Part shown: positions 20,056 through 32,100 of the stretch, one piece after another
How positions within the stretch are numbered: the stretch's first letter is position 1
Layout: every line of letters starts with the position of its first letter
NCBI GenBank assembly: GCA_029550865.1
Contig: JAKPGM010000057.1
Location: 1-64,000 of the forward strand
Source: Bacteroidota bacterium
GTDB lineage: Bacteria; Bacteroidota; Bacteroidia; Bacteroidales; DTGW01
DNA length: 64,000 bases
Direction: 5' to 3'
Position numbers and translations under genes: made by a program
Notes under the pieces: generated by a model
The model's database searches: none
Told to the model about the DNA's origin: nothing
What the model saw: the letters and a program-made list of their open reading frames with translations, nothing else

Positions 20056-22431
20056 TTAAATTTTATGATTCATACTATCCTTCAATGCAAGCAAACGACG
20101 GATAAACCGCATCTCCTGGCTAAATGCTTCGTAGCTCATTTCTTTGATAAATAAAGCTCCGTAAGCCCTTCTTAGCATAGGATGGTCGCTTGCATAAAAA
20201 TAGCTTTCCCCTAAAAGTTGCTTCAACAGCTGAAACTGATCGACCCAAATTTTCTGAGCCAATTCACTAAAGGTACCATCATGTTCAAAGCTGGGGAAAG
20301 AGGCTTCGCGCTGGCTGATAAAACAGTGGTTAAACATATTGTGCAGAACAGCAAATGAATTAAGCGAAGTGGGGAAAATACGATTGCATTCATAAAGCTC
20401 GAATCGCGACCAGATATTACGATATCCCCATAACGTTAAGTGGGCATCAGGGTATGCCTGCTTATAATGATCGATAGCCTCAGCTATTGCGATAAGCGTT
20501 TTAAAATGGGTATCGGGGCCACTGCCTTCGGGATCAAGTGCCATGGTAATGATGGTAGGATGAATTTGCTCCATGATTTGCAACAAAGGCTTAACATCCT
20601 TGTCGAAATCAGGATATTGCGGAAAAATCTCATCGGAATAAAAGGGAAGCCGCAAATGAAAAATATTTTCGTAATCTACCCCAAAATGTGCCCATACCAG
20701 TTCAGCCTCAAACTCCCGAATCCAACCCTTGATGGTATAAAATATAGCCGGTTCCTTACGACCAGGTTCAATATTTTTAAGGGTATCGATCAGCTCCTGC
20801 AACTTGGTAAACAGATGTTCAAAACTTGAAATACCATAATGCTGAATCAAACACCTGGCAATACGGCAATAAAGGTAAAAATTTTGTAGTTCCTGCTTTT
20901 GTTGTGCCAATCCATTTAAATAACCCGTGATATCGTTATACGCATCTTCGGGGCAGCATACATTTTCCCAGGTAAACCTATTCTGCCAAAAAGAACCTGT
21001 TCGAATGTCATAAATTCCTTGCAAACACGTTAGCAAGTATGCATTGGTCACTGCGGTATATCCGCTGGTACAGTATACAAAATAATTTTTGTTAGATGCC
21101 GAACGTACCAGATGATGTAGCAAAGGGAAATAAGCCAATTCTATATCGTCGTGATGCGGTGCAGTATGTAAGATACGCTGATGGGATGGCATAGTAATTC
21201 CGTTACGAATTGCACTATCCAGGTGTCTAAACAACTGAGTAGCCAGTTCCTGTACCGAAAGATGTTTAATGGATTCAAGTTGCCTTACTGCAGCTGGAAT
21301 AGGTTCAGCCTTTCTTTCCATCCAGTATACAAGAGGCCGATTGTGCTGCACAAAAGTGTCGGTAACAAGCTTTTCAGCAAAGTTGGGATAATAAATACCT
21401 GCTTTCTGTAGCCCCACAAGAGTACTTTCATCCAGTTGCAAATGCTTACACGCACTCAAGGTAAGGTAAAAGCGCGCATGTTTGAGCTTCGCCAACGCTG
21501 TCGCAGGATATCTCACCGATATGCTTTCCTGCAAAGCATCGGCAACCACCTTCGATTTAGCCTCCCCTGCAGCAATAATAATGGCTACCACGTCGGGATT
21601 ACAGGTAATGGTGGATAATCCTATGGTGATGACGGCTTTTTTTCGTATTTCCTCAATACCGCCTAAATCAACAGCTACTGCAGCCTGTGTCTCATAATTC
21701 AATTCTGTCAGCCGGGTAGTACTATAATGACTCGAACCTTTAATATTGAAAGCAATATGCCCATCAGGCCCAATCCCACCAAGAAAAAAACCTATTCCTC
21801 CTACCGCCCTTATCTGTTGCTCATACTGCTGGCAATAATCATCAAAGTATGTAATTACCTCTTGTTGATAATATTCCGACATCGAATTTGGCTTTCTCCA
21901 TCGCAAACGTAAATCCACCTTCTTATTGCCAAAAACCTCATAGGTGTTTGATAAACCTATTTTTTCGCTAAGCTGTCGAGGCAAACTAAACGTGTCGATA
22001 TAATGAACACGTGATGGGTCAAGCCCAAAACCCTCGACATAAAACTTTTTAATAAAATATTGGAACGAACGTTCATGCTGTGGGGATATTGGAAAAAATT
22101 CATCGATCTGAAAAAAAGTCAACGTATGCATCTGTGGTTTTTCCTTGCCTAATCCCAGCAAATGAATAATTCCGTTTTTGGCCTCCTTCTCCCAATGTTC
22201 CAGATAGTACTTCACCCATTGAATAAAAAACTCGGGCGTTTTACCCGTAGGTAACGCTACAACCCCATAGGGATTTTGACATACCCATTCCAGAAATCGC
22301 AAGGCGGTAAGTTGTCCCAGGGTCACATAATTGTCAACAACAAAGGCCCGGATATTAAAAGGTAATTGACCCAAAAAACAGGTAGGTTCTTGTCCACTAA
22401 AATACGCTTCAACTTTAGAAGAAGCATTCAT
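20056..22431 (-). CDS. NagB-like glucosamine-6-phosphate deaminase/isomerase domain fused to a C-terminal PIG-L (LmbE-like) deacetylase domain
   Basis: NagB motifs 'VVALPTGKTPEFF', 'FFQIDEFFPI', 'FFLGGIGPDGHIAFN'; PIG-L-like 'RILHTAPHHDDIELAYFPLLHHLV' and 'PDTHFKTLIAIAEAI'. Confidence 0.85.
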   Translation of the reverse strand: MNASSKVEAYFSGQEPTCFLGQLPFNIRAFVVDNYVTLGQLTALRFLEWVCQNPYGVVALPTGKTPEFFIQWVKYYLEHWEKEAKNGIIHLLGLGKEKPQMHTLTFFQIDEFFPISPQHERSFQYFIKKFYVEGFGLDPSRVHYIDTFSLPRQLSEKIGLSNTYEVFGNKKVDLRLRWRKPNSMSEYYQQEVITYFDDYCQQYEQQIRAVGGIGFFLGGIGPDGHIAFNIKGSSHYSTTRLTELNYETQAAVAVDLGGIEEIRKKAVITIGLSTITCNPDVVAIIIAAGEAKSKVVADALQESISVRYPATALAKLKHARFYLTLSACKHLQLDESTLVGLQKAGIYYPNFAEKLVTDTFVQHNRPLVYWMERKAEPIPAAVRQLESIKHLSVQELATQLFRHLDSAIRNGITMPSHQRILHTAPHHDDIELAYFPLLHHLVRSASNKNYFVYCTSGYTAVTNAYLLTCLQGIYDIRTGSFWQNRFTWENVCCPEDAYNDITGYLNGLAQQKQELQNFYLYCRIARCLIQHYGISSFEHLFTKLQELIDTLKNIEPGRKEPAIFYTIKGWIREFEAELVWAHFGVDYENIFHLRLPFYSDEIFPQYPDFDKDVKPLLQIMEQIHPTIITMALDPEGSGPDTHFKTLIAIAEAIDHYKQAYPDAHLTLWGYRNIWSRFELYECNRIFPTSLNSFAVLHNMFNHCFISQREASFPSFEHDGTFSELAQKIWVDQFQLLKQLLGESYFYASDHPMLRRAYGALFIKEMSYEAFSQEMRFIRRLLALKDSMNHKI

Positions 22432-23198
22432 AGTATGTCATGATTTTTTTTTAAAAATAGTAAAGTTGTTGGTCATTTGCTAATTAAAAATTTCTGTTTT
22501 GAAACATGCATTATTGTTAGTAACCCAAAAATGCTTAATAATAGTATTGCTTACCTGCCAGTGAACATTTACATAGTTAAATTTTATGCGAGTTACATAA
22601 TCCCTCATTACAAACCATAATATTGTTTCAGAAGATAACGAACCCCTCATCCCTGCTGCAGGCACCCTCAACTTACAGCGTATAGAGGTAGAGAAAAGTG
22701 GAATACACTATCACCCAAAGATCACCCCTACGAGTTTCTATGAACTATACATTTTTTACCAACTCCCTTCAATCAGACAAAAGCAGTATTACTGCGAATT
22801 TATTCCACCTATTATATTTAAGGTAATAAAAAATTATCATAGCCCAAGAACAAACAAGTTTCCCGAAATACGCTATTTTTGGTCTTTATTTTATGAACAG
22901 CTAATATACTGATTACTAATAATTAATGCTTTTTTGTTAGATAAACATTGAATTGATGGTTTAAACGAATAATATGTAAAATACAATATATTATTGAATT
23001 TGAAACAGTTATGAAACAAAAAATACATTATTAATTTGATATCCAAAGAATTTTATAGAAACTATTTATCAATTTTAACGTAAAAAATACTAAATTTCGC
23101 ACGTTTTATTAATATTGGTCTATTTATACCAAATAACGGCAATGATTTGAGTAGTAGTAAAGGTGCGGTAAGAACTAAAATATCGAAAATAAGCTGAT

Positions 23199-26100
23199 AT
23201 GATAAGGAAATTAATACTTTACATGTCTTTTGCCATTTTCCCGGCAACGGTAATGCATCTGCAGGGGCAGGTTAGCATCGATGATGTTCAGGTCGATTCA
23301 ATAACCTGTAATGGTCTCAGTGATGGTAAAATTCACGTAACCATTTCGGGAGGAATAACACCTTATGTTTACATAATACAACGTGTGTGGCCTAACCCAC
23401 AAACCTATTCACAAACGACGAGCAGTACGACAGTAACTTTTACTGGACTGGAGGCCAGCAATCTATATACCCTAACAGTTCTGGATGACAACGGTAATGG
23501 TGCACCAGTTAATTATGGACCCTATATTGCTGTAAAGCAACCTCCTGTATTGAGCGTTAATATAACCAATGCTTCGCCATTTTGTGTGAACAACAACGTT
23601 CAGCTTCATGGAAACCCTACCGGAGGAAACGGGAGCTATACACACGAATGGAGTGGTACAGGTGCAGTTTTTCTTAATCAGACCGACATTGAGAATCCTA
23701 TATTTAACAGTAATGTAGCAGGAAGTTACACTTTAAAATATAAGGCTGAAGATTTCAAGGGCTGTGCCGATAGCATGGAGATAAACATTACCGTAAACAG
23801 CTTACCTTCGGTTACTTTTGGTGGTTCACTAACCCCACAATGTGCCAACAGCACAACCTATACGCTCACTGGAGGCAGTCCTGCAGGTGGCACGTACAGT
23901 GGTCCAGGGGTCAGTGGAACCAACTTCAATGCTTCGGCCTCGGGTGGCCCAGGTACCAAAATCATCACCTATACCTATACCGATGGCAATGGCTGCTCTA
24001 ACAGTGCAACCAATACCATCGATGTAATGGCATTGCCTACTGCCTCTGCCTCAAACAATGGACCTGTATGCGAGGGAAGCACCTTACAGCTTTTCGGAAG
24101 TGGGAGTGGTACCGCACCCATTAGCTATCAATGGTCAGGACCACTGGGCTATAGCAACAACACCCAGAATCCGATAGTATCGTCCAGTGCAACTACTGCC
24201 ATGTCGGGCACCTACACGCTTACCGTAACCGACGGTAACTCCTGTACTAATCAAGCAACTACCAACGCAAGCGTAATTGCTGCGCCTCCTGCACCAACAG
24301 GCCTTACAAACCAGCAACGCTGTGGCGATGGCACCTTGTCTTTTAACGCATCGGCCGCTAATTCCAACGATAGTATCCAATGGAGTTACGATGGTAGTAC
24401 GATTGTATTTAAAGCCAAAACTCCCTCAACCTTTACTACCGGGGTTCTTACAGCCCCCACCACTATTACAGTATACGCACGTGTAAAAACTCAAAGCGGC
24501 GGTTGCTTAAGCAGTTGGGTAAGTGCAACGGGTAATGTTTACTCCAACCCTACCGCCGTCCCATCATCAAATTCACCCGTTTGTGAGGGAGGTACACTCA
24601 CCCTCTCTGCATTACCCAATGGCATGACATCATACAGCTGGACGGGGCCTAACGGCTATTCCAGCAGCTCTCAGAACCCAACGGTTACTGCCAACGCAAC
24701 TTCCGCACATGCCGGTACTTATACCCTCACCGTGGTAGATGGCAATGGTTGTAGCGACACTAAAAACACTAGCGTTACGGTTAATCCTAAACCTAATACC
24801 TTTAATGTTACCGGTGGCGGAAGCTATTGTGCAGGAGGTAATGGAGTAGCGGTGGGTCTTTCAGGTTCACAGACGGGCGTTAATTATCAACTCAAACGCA
24901 ATGGCGTAAATACAGGATCACCTGTACCAGGGACAGGAAACGCCCTGAATTTTGGCTTACAAACCCTGGCAGGAACCTATACCGTTGAAGCAACCAATAC
25001 CTCAACGGGCTGTACAGCCACCATGAATGGCAGCGCCATTGTAGTAGTAAATACCCCTCCCACTCCTTCGGCCAGCAACAATGGGCCTGTTTGCGAGGGT
25101 AATACACTCTCATTATCAGCATTGCCAGCTTCTGGGGTTACTTACCAATGGACAGGGCCAAATGGATTCAGCAGTACTTCTCAGAATCCTGTTGTTTCAT
25201 CGGCGGCTACTCCAGCCATGAGCGGAAGCTATAAGCTGGTAATCACCGATGGTAATGGCTGTAAGGATAGTACCACAACAACCGCAACCGTTAATCCTAA
25301 ACCAGCGGTAACTGCGTCGTCCAACAGCCCCGTGTGTGGTTTAAATACACTCGAACTATATGGAGGACCCAATGGTATGGCATCCTACTCATGGACCGGT
25401 CCTTTCGGATATACCAGTTCCTCACAAAATCCTACACGTCCCAATGCCCTCCCCTCGTTTGGCGGTACCTATACGCTGACCGTTACTGACATGAACGGCT
25501 GTACTAACACAGCCTCAACTGCAGTCACTGTTTATGCTCCAGCAAATATAAGCTACAACCTTACCGATCCCACAGTTTGTTATTACGAAGATGCAGTAGT
25601 TACGCTATCAGGTTCACAAAATGGCGGCTATCAATATACCATTTTCCGCGAATCGGATAACGTTCAGGTAACCCTTCCCCAGAATGGCAATGGAACGAGC
25701 CTGCAATTTACTATCCCAGCCTCCAGCATCCTAAATGTGGGTAGCAACCAATTCTATTGCCTTATTGTTACCCCTCAGGGATGCCCTTATACAGTTACCA
25801 ACAGAGCTATCGTAACCAAACGTGCCGAAATTCAAAAAAATCTTACCACCAGTAATGCCCTCTGTTTCGGACAAAATGGTACAATAACCTCTGTTCCATC
25901 CAGTGGTACTTCGCCTTATACAATGTCTATTACCGGACCCTCGGGTAGCTTTGGGGCGCTCTCACAATCGGTTACCCCTGGTACCTATCAGGTTGTGGTA
26001 AAAGACGCCAATAGTTGTTTATCCTCAACCACGCCTGTTACCATTACTGAACCTAATCCTATCACGTTTGATATTGATTCTGCAAGTCCTTCCTGTACAG

Positions 26101-29100
26101 GATCCAATGATGGTTATATCAACTTCATTAACGTAGCAGGAGGAACTACGCCCTATCAGTATTCTATTCGGGGAAATGATCCCGGAGAATACACGTCCAA
26201 TCCAAACTTCTCATCCCTGGCTCCCGACGTATATTATGCTATCGTAAAAGATGTTAATGGGTGCTTGAGCGATTCTGTAACGGTACCGCTCAATCAGGGA
26301 GGACAAATATTTGTTAGTCATTCCTTAGCACCAGCTCTGGTATGCTATGGCGACTCCGGTCAGCTAACCCTCTCTGCCTCTGGCGGATCAGGAAATTATC
26401 AATTTTCGGTTTCTACAACCGCTGGCGTACCTGGAACGTGGACTTCCAATACTGTTTTTAAGATTCGTGGTGGAGTGAACTATTATGGTTTTGCACGCGA
26501 TGTAGTTACTGGCTGTATTGGTTATGCCAATAACGGTAACCCCATTAGTATTGCATCAGCACCACCCGTAGTTATTGTAATCAATAGCATAGTAGCTGCA
26601 ACCTGTTACAATACTGCCGATGGAAAAATTCTTTTAGGAAACTCCTCCGGCGGCAAAGGTGGACCATACACTTACTATGTCGATGGCATAAGCAATGGCA
26701 CGCGTAACTTTACCAATCTCTTACCCGGAACCCACACCATCCTGGTGGTTGGCGCTGGAGGTTGCTCTGAAGACAGCGTAGTAAATGTACCTTCGCCACC
26801 TGCCATCGTATACGACAGTATCACAACAGTTGCTCTGCAGTGCCCCGATGATATGACTGGTGAAATCCATATTCATAATCCTTCGGGTGGAACACCGCCT
26901 CTCGAATACACCATTAACAGCCTACCCTATGGTAGTTCTACCGATTTTACCGGCCTCGATGGAGGTACCTACGATGTTAAGATTCGTGATGCGATAGGTT
27001 GTATCAATAGCACACCTATTACCGTAGCTGAACCTGCCCCCATCTCTATTGCCTCGGCTACCGGCGATACGGTATGTAGCGGTGGAATGGGCACCATTAC
27101 GGTGGTTGCTGCCGGTGGAACAGCGCCCTACACTTACACACTCACCCCAGGTCCAGTCGTACAGGGTACAGGCGTATTTACCAATCTTCCGGCTGGTACC
27201 TATAATGTATCGGTTACCGATTCAAAGGGTTGTGCCCCTGCCGATACCGATGTTTCGGTGGTTACTTCTACCGGCGTAAACATTCAGGTAGTCGCTCAAA
27301 ATATCAAATGTAAAGGAGATAATTCGGGCAGTATCAGCATTTTGGCCTCAGGTGGAGTAGAACCTTACCAGTATAGCATTAACGGTGATGTACCATCTCA
27401 GTATCAAAGCAGTCCAATTTTCACTAATTTAACTGCCGGAACATACGATGTTTATGTAAAAGATGCATGTGGTTCTCACTCCTACGGCACTGTCACCCTG
27501 AACGAACCTGCTTCGGCCATCACCATAAGCTCGGTAAATGCCATTCCTGTATCGGGTTGTAAGGGAAGTCCAACCGGAGCAATCGTTATCAATGCCTCAG
27601 GAGGATCGGGTACCTTGCTGTACTCCATTGATGGAGGTATTAACTACCAGGCCAGCAACATTTTTAACAATTTGCTAGCAGGCACTTATAACATAGCGGT
27701 TACCGACGATTCGTTATGTGTTGCAAATACCACAGCCACCATAACCGAACCAAACCCACTTCAAATAGCCAGCATTGCCACCACCAAAGTCAATGGACAC
27801 ATCAAAGGAACTGCTACCGTAGATGTTCCTCCTGCCACATCGGGTGCCGGTAATCTGGTTTATTGGTACGACAACAATCCTCCACAGGCATCAAATATCT
27901 TTACCAATCTCGATACAGGTACTTACATGGCGCATGTACGCGACCAGAATCTTTGTGAAGATTCAATGCAATTCACCATAACCGATACCCTATCGCTCGT
28001 AGTTAACATCACCACCACACCGGTTACCTGCTACGGAGGTACCGATGGACGTATCGATACCAGCATTAGCGGTGGACAACCTCCGTACACTTTCAGTATC
28101 ACCCCCTTTGTAGCCGATCTAACCCAGGTACCTGCTGGTACTTACCAGATTACGGTAACCGATGCTAACCTCTCTACCGTTATCCAAACAGTTAGCGTAA
28201 CCCAACCCAATGCTGTAGGTGCGACATATAACATTGTTGGGTATAACGGTTCCCCAGGAACGGGTAGCATTACTGTCAATGGTACCGGTGGCAATGGAGG
28301 TTACCAATATTCCTTCAATAACGGACCTTTCGGTCCTACCAACACGTTTACCGATTTGATGCCAGGATTTTACCGAATTATTACCCGCGATGGGATGGGT
28401 TGCAGTGGTCCCGATACAACTATCGAAATTGTCGATGAAAGAATATTGTCGCTCTACCCGGTTACCTATTCAGATGTTGCCTGCTACGGCAGTAATTCTG
28501 GTACGGCTACGGTCCACATTAAATCAGGAACACCACCCTTTACCATTCGCTTGCGTAAAGGTTCCGTAACCATTGGCACCATAGTTACGAATCTTAAAGA
28601 TTATACTTTTACCAACCTGTCTGCTGGCAACTATCAGTTTAATGTTCGTCATTTCTACTCTCCTCCTTCAGTAAACTCTGAGGTATTTACCATCAATGAA
28701 TTAGCTACCAGCCTGCTCACCATCACCAATATCACAACCGTTCCACAAACCAACATAATACCTAATGGTGAGATCCATATAACCGCTTCGGGAGGGGTTG
28801 GTTCCATGGCGTCGTACGAATTTTCTATCGACGGGGGAGCAACCTTTACCATGAATGCCGGTAACTTTACTGGACTCGTTGGCGACAGTACTTATCAGAT
28901 TGCTGTCAAAGACCAGGTCGGCTGTATTATCGACAGCATAGCCTATGTTCCCTATGGGTTACCGTTGAATGTTCAATTCTCTAAAACTAACGAAACCTGT
29001 ACAGGATTAGGCGATGGAACAATCCGCTACAAAGTAATTAGCGGACGTAAACCATATTTCTATTCCTTTAATGGTGCACCTTATGTGGCAGCACCCGATA

Positions 29101-32100
29101 GTTTTACTTTTACCATGTTGCCCCCGGGTGCTTACACGCTGTCTATCATCGATTCCAATAACGATACTGCATCGTATGCTACAGTAATAGATCCTGCTTC
29201 ACCAGTAATTATCGATAGTATAGTGGCCACCCCTTCGGATGGTAGTAACGGTACGCTTACGGTATACACCAGTGGCGGATCAGGAATATTCACTTTTACT
29301 GCAACCTCTTACCATCATGGTATTTTTACCAATGGCGGGAATAATATTTTCACAGGTCTTCCGGCCGATACTTTCATTGTCCGTGTAGATGATATATGTT
29401 CTTTTGCCGAACAAACAGCTATTGTGCCGCAAGATACAATACTGTTCGCCAATGTTTCTATCGAGCCTGTAAAATGTATCCAACCCTTCCTGCAGGCATA
29501 CATCAATATCGAGCCTTTAAATGCCGCACCTGGACTTGTTACCTATGAGGCTATACATGCTGTTACAAACGATTATTACGTACAATTTAACAACGGCAAT
29601 GTTGAGGTGAACGATACGGGAACCTATTACATACATGCATTTGATTCGCAGGGCAAACATTTCCGCGACACCGTGACTGTTACCGCTATTGTCACCCCTA
29701 TCCTGGTATCGATTGATCCGATAATTCAACCCTGTTCGGCAGGTGGACAGACCAATATCTTTACAAACACAACAGGCGGACAGGCCCCCTATACCTATCG
29801 CTGGTATAAATTGCCCAATTTCACTACCATTATAGGTACCGAGAAAGACTTGCTCAACGTAGGAGAGGGAAAATACGCCGTAGTTGTTACCGATACATAT
29901 GGTTGCTCTGTACAGATGGTCGACTCTGTGGTAGTAAGCAATGTTCAAATCCTCAACATTGCTACCACCAATTCAACTTGTAATGTTGGGTTAACCGATG
30001 GAACTATTACCGTAACTGCTATTGGGAAAGGCGCCATACAGTACATTTGGAATGGTGGAGTATCTACCAGTCCTGTGATTACCGGTGTAGGTGCAGGCAC
30101 TTACACCGTTACCGCCATCAATGAATCGGGCTGCTCCGATAGCCGTACGGTTACAGTTGCTTCGAACGACTCGCTAATGAATTTGTGGACATTCGACAAT
30201 CAAACCTGTGTGGGCGAAGGATTTATTCAATATGACGTCACAATTGGTCATCCCGATTATACCTTTATCCAGGTAGGTCTCGATACTCTTGTAACTTCCA
30301 ATACAAGTTATCGACGTACACTGGTTCCCGGTAGCTACACATTCAAACTTATCGATCAGAAGGGTTGTTTCGATACCATTCATGTGGATATTCTTCCCAA
30401 ACCCGCATTCGACACCATCGTAATCGATTCTGTAAAGGTAGTTAAATCGACCGGTGCTAATGGCAGCATTACAGTTTATGCAACTGGTTCCTATCCACCA
30501 CTGATTTACAAGATTACTTCAGCAACAACATCCACAACCATCAACAATGGCACCAACAATGTATTTACCGGATTGGTTGCCGATACCTATTATATCGAAG
30601 TTACCGACTTTTCGTCCTGTGCTTTTGCCTACGATACCGTCGAGGTAGGTCTGGATACGGTATTGAATGTTGCCATTACTATTCGCGATAGCGTATGTAA
30701 TGGGGCTGTGGTATATCTAACGCCGCTCAATGCTTATGGCAACGTAAATTACCAGATTACCACCGATTCGGTCAACTTCTTTATCAATCATATCTCCGAC
30801 AGCGTATTTACGGTATCGCATACTGGCTGGTACCACATTGAGGTAAGCGATCAGGCAGGCAAGAGCTTCCAGCTCGATACCTTCATCGTGGTAGCAACCC
30901 CCGGACTCTTTGCAATCGTTGATAGTGCAATCTATCCCGAATGTAACACGGGTACTGTGGGTTCAATTTACATGCGCATTGGAGGTGGAACACCCCCATA
31001 CACCTACTTCTGGCGCAATACTATAACGGGTGATACCATTTCCATCCAACAACTCGGACTGATAGATGCTCCACTGGGTTACTATGCCTTTACCGTAAAC
31101 GATAATGCAGGATGTAGCTTTACCCATCTGGATAGCATTACTGTCTCGCAAGTAAGCATCGTTTCGGTTGATACCGTTAAATCGCATTGTAGCCAGCTCA
31201 ACCCCACCGGTAAGATTACGGTTACCGTTCAAGGGCGCGCTCCCTTCTATTTCCTGTGGCTCAACCTAAGCGATCTGTCAATCGTAAAAGAAGGTATTGT
31301 AGCTACAAATCGCGATTCTATTGTTAATGTACCTGCGGGTCAGTATCTGGTAAGAGTTATTGATGCTAATAATTGCATATTGCCCGACACAGTCATTAAA
31401 CTCGAAGCTTATAACCCATTGCGTGCCACCCTTGCACTGCTCGAAATGCCTAAATGCTACAGTGTAAGCAATCCTTCTTCCGAAGGAATTCTATCTGTAC
31501 AAATGCAAAATGGGGTTGCTCCATATACCTACAACTGGATACTCAACAGCGACACTACCCTAATCCGTCGAGTCGACAGTGTATCTGCCATAGCCGATAC
31601 CCTTACCGGAGCTTTTGCAGCAACCTATAGGATTATTGTACGCGATGGCAATTATTGCTTCTTTGATACGCTGTATAATATTACTGCTAAGGATAGCGTG
31701 GATTTCGATATACAGGTCTTGAACCATGCCACCTGTACCAACCTGGGGAGCGTTGTTATTAAATTTACAAAAGGGGTTGGACCTTTTGCCTACCAGTGGC
31801 TGGGTCAGCCATTTGATACTATTACAGTAGATTCGATAACTAATAATGCTTTAACGGCTGGCAACTATCCTTTCACGCTGGTCGATGATTCCGGTTGTAT
31901 CGTAACTAAACCAGTTATCATCGAACAAAGCGAATACTTCAGGTTAGACTCTGTCATTGCCTACGAAAAATGTAATGCTTTTGGTTCTGTAGCCCTTCAA
32001 CTCTCTCAAACAGCTTACCCAGCCTATCTCAAATGGATCGATGAAGGCGACACGCTTGTATTGAACAGTATTTCCGACATTATTCCAACAAAGGATGGGT

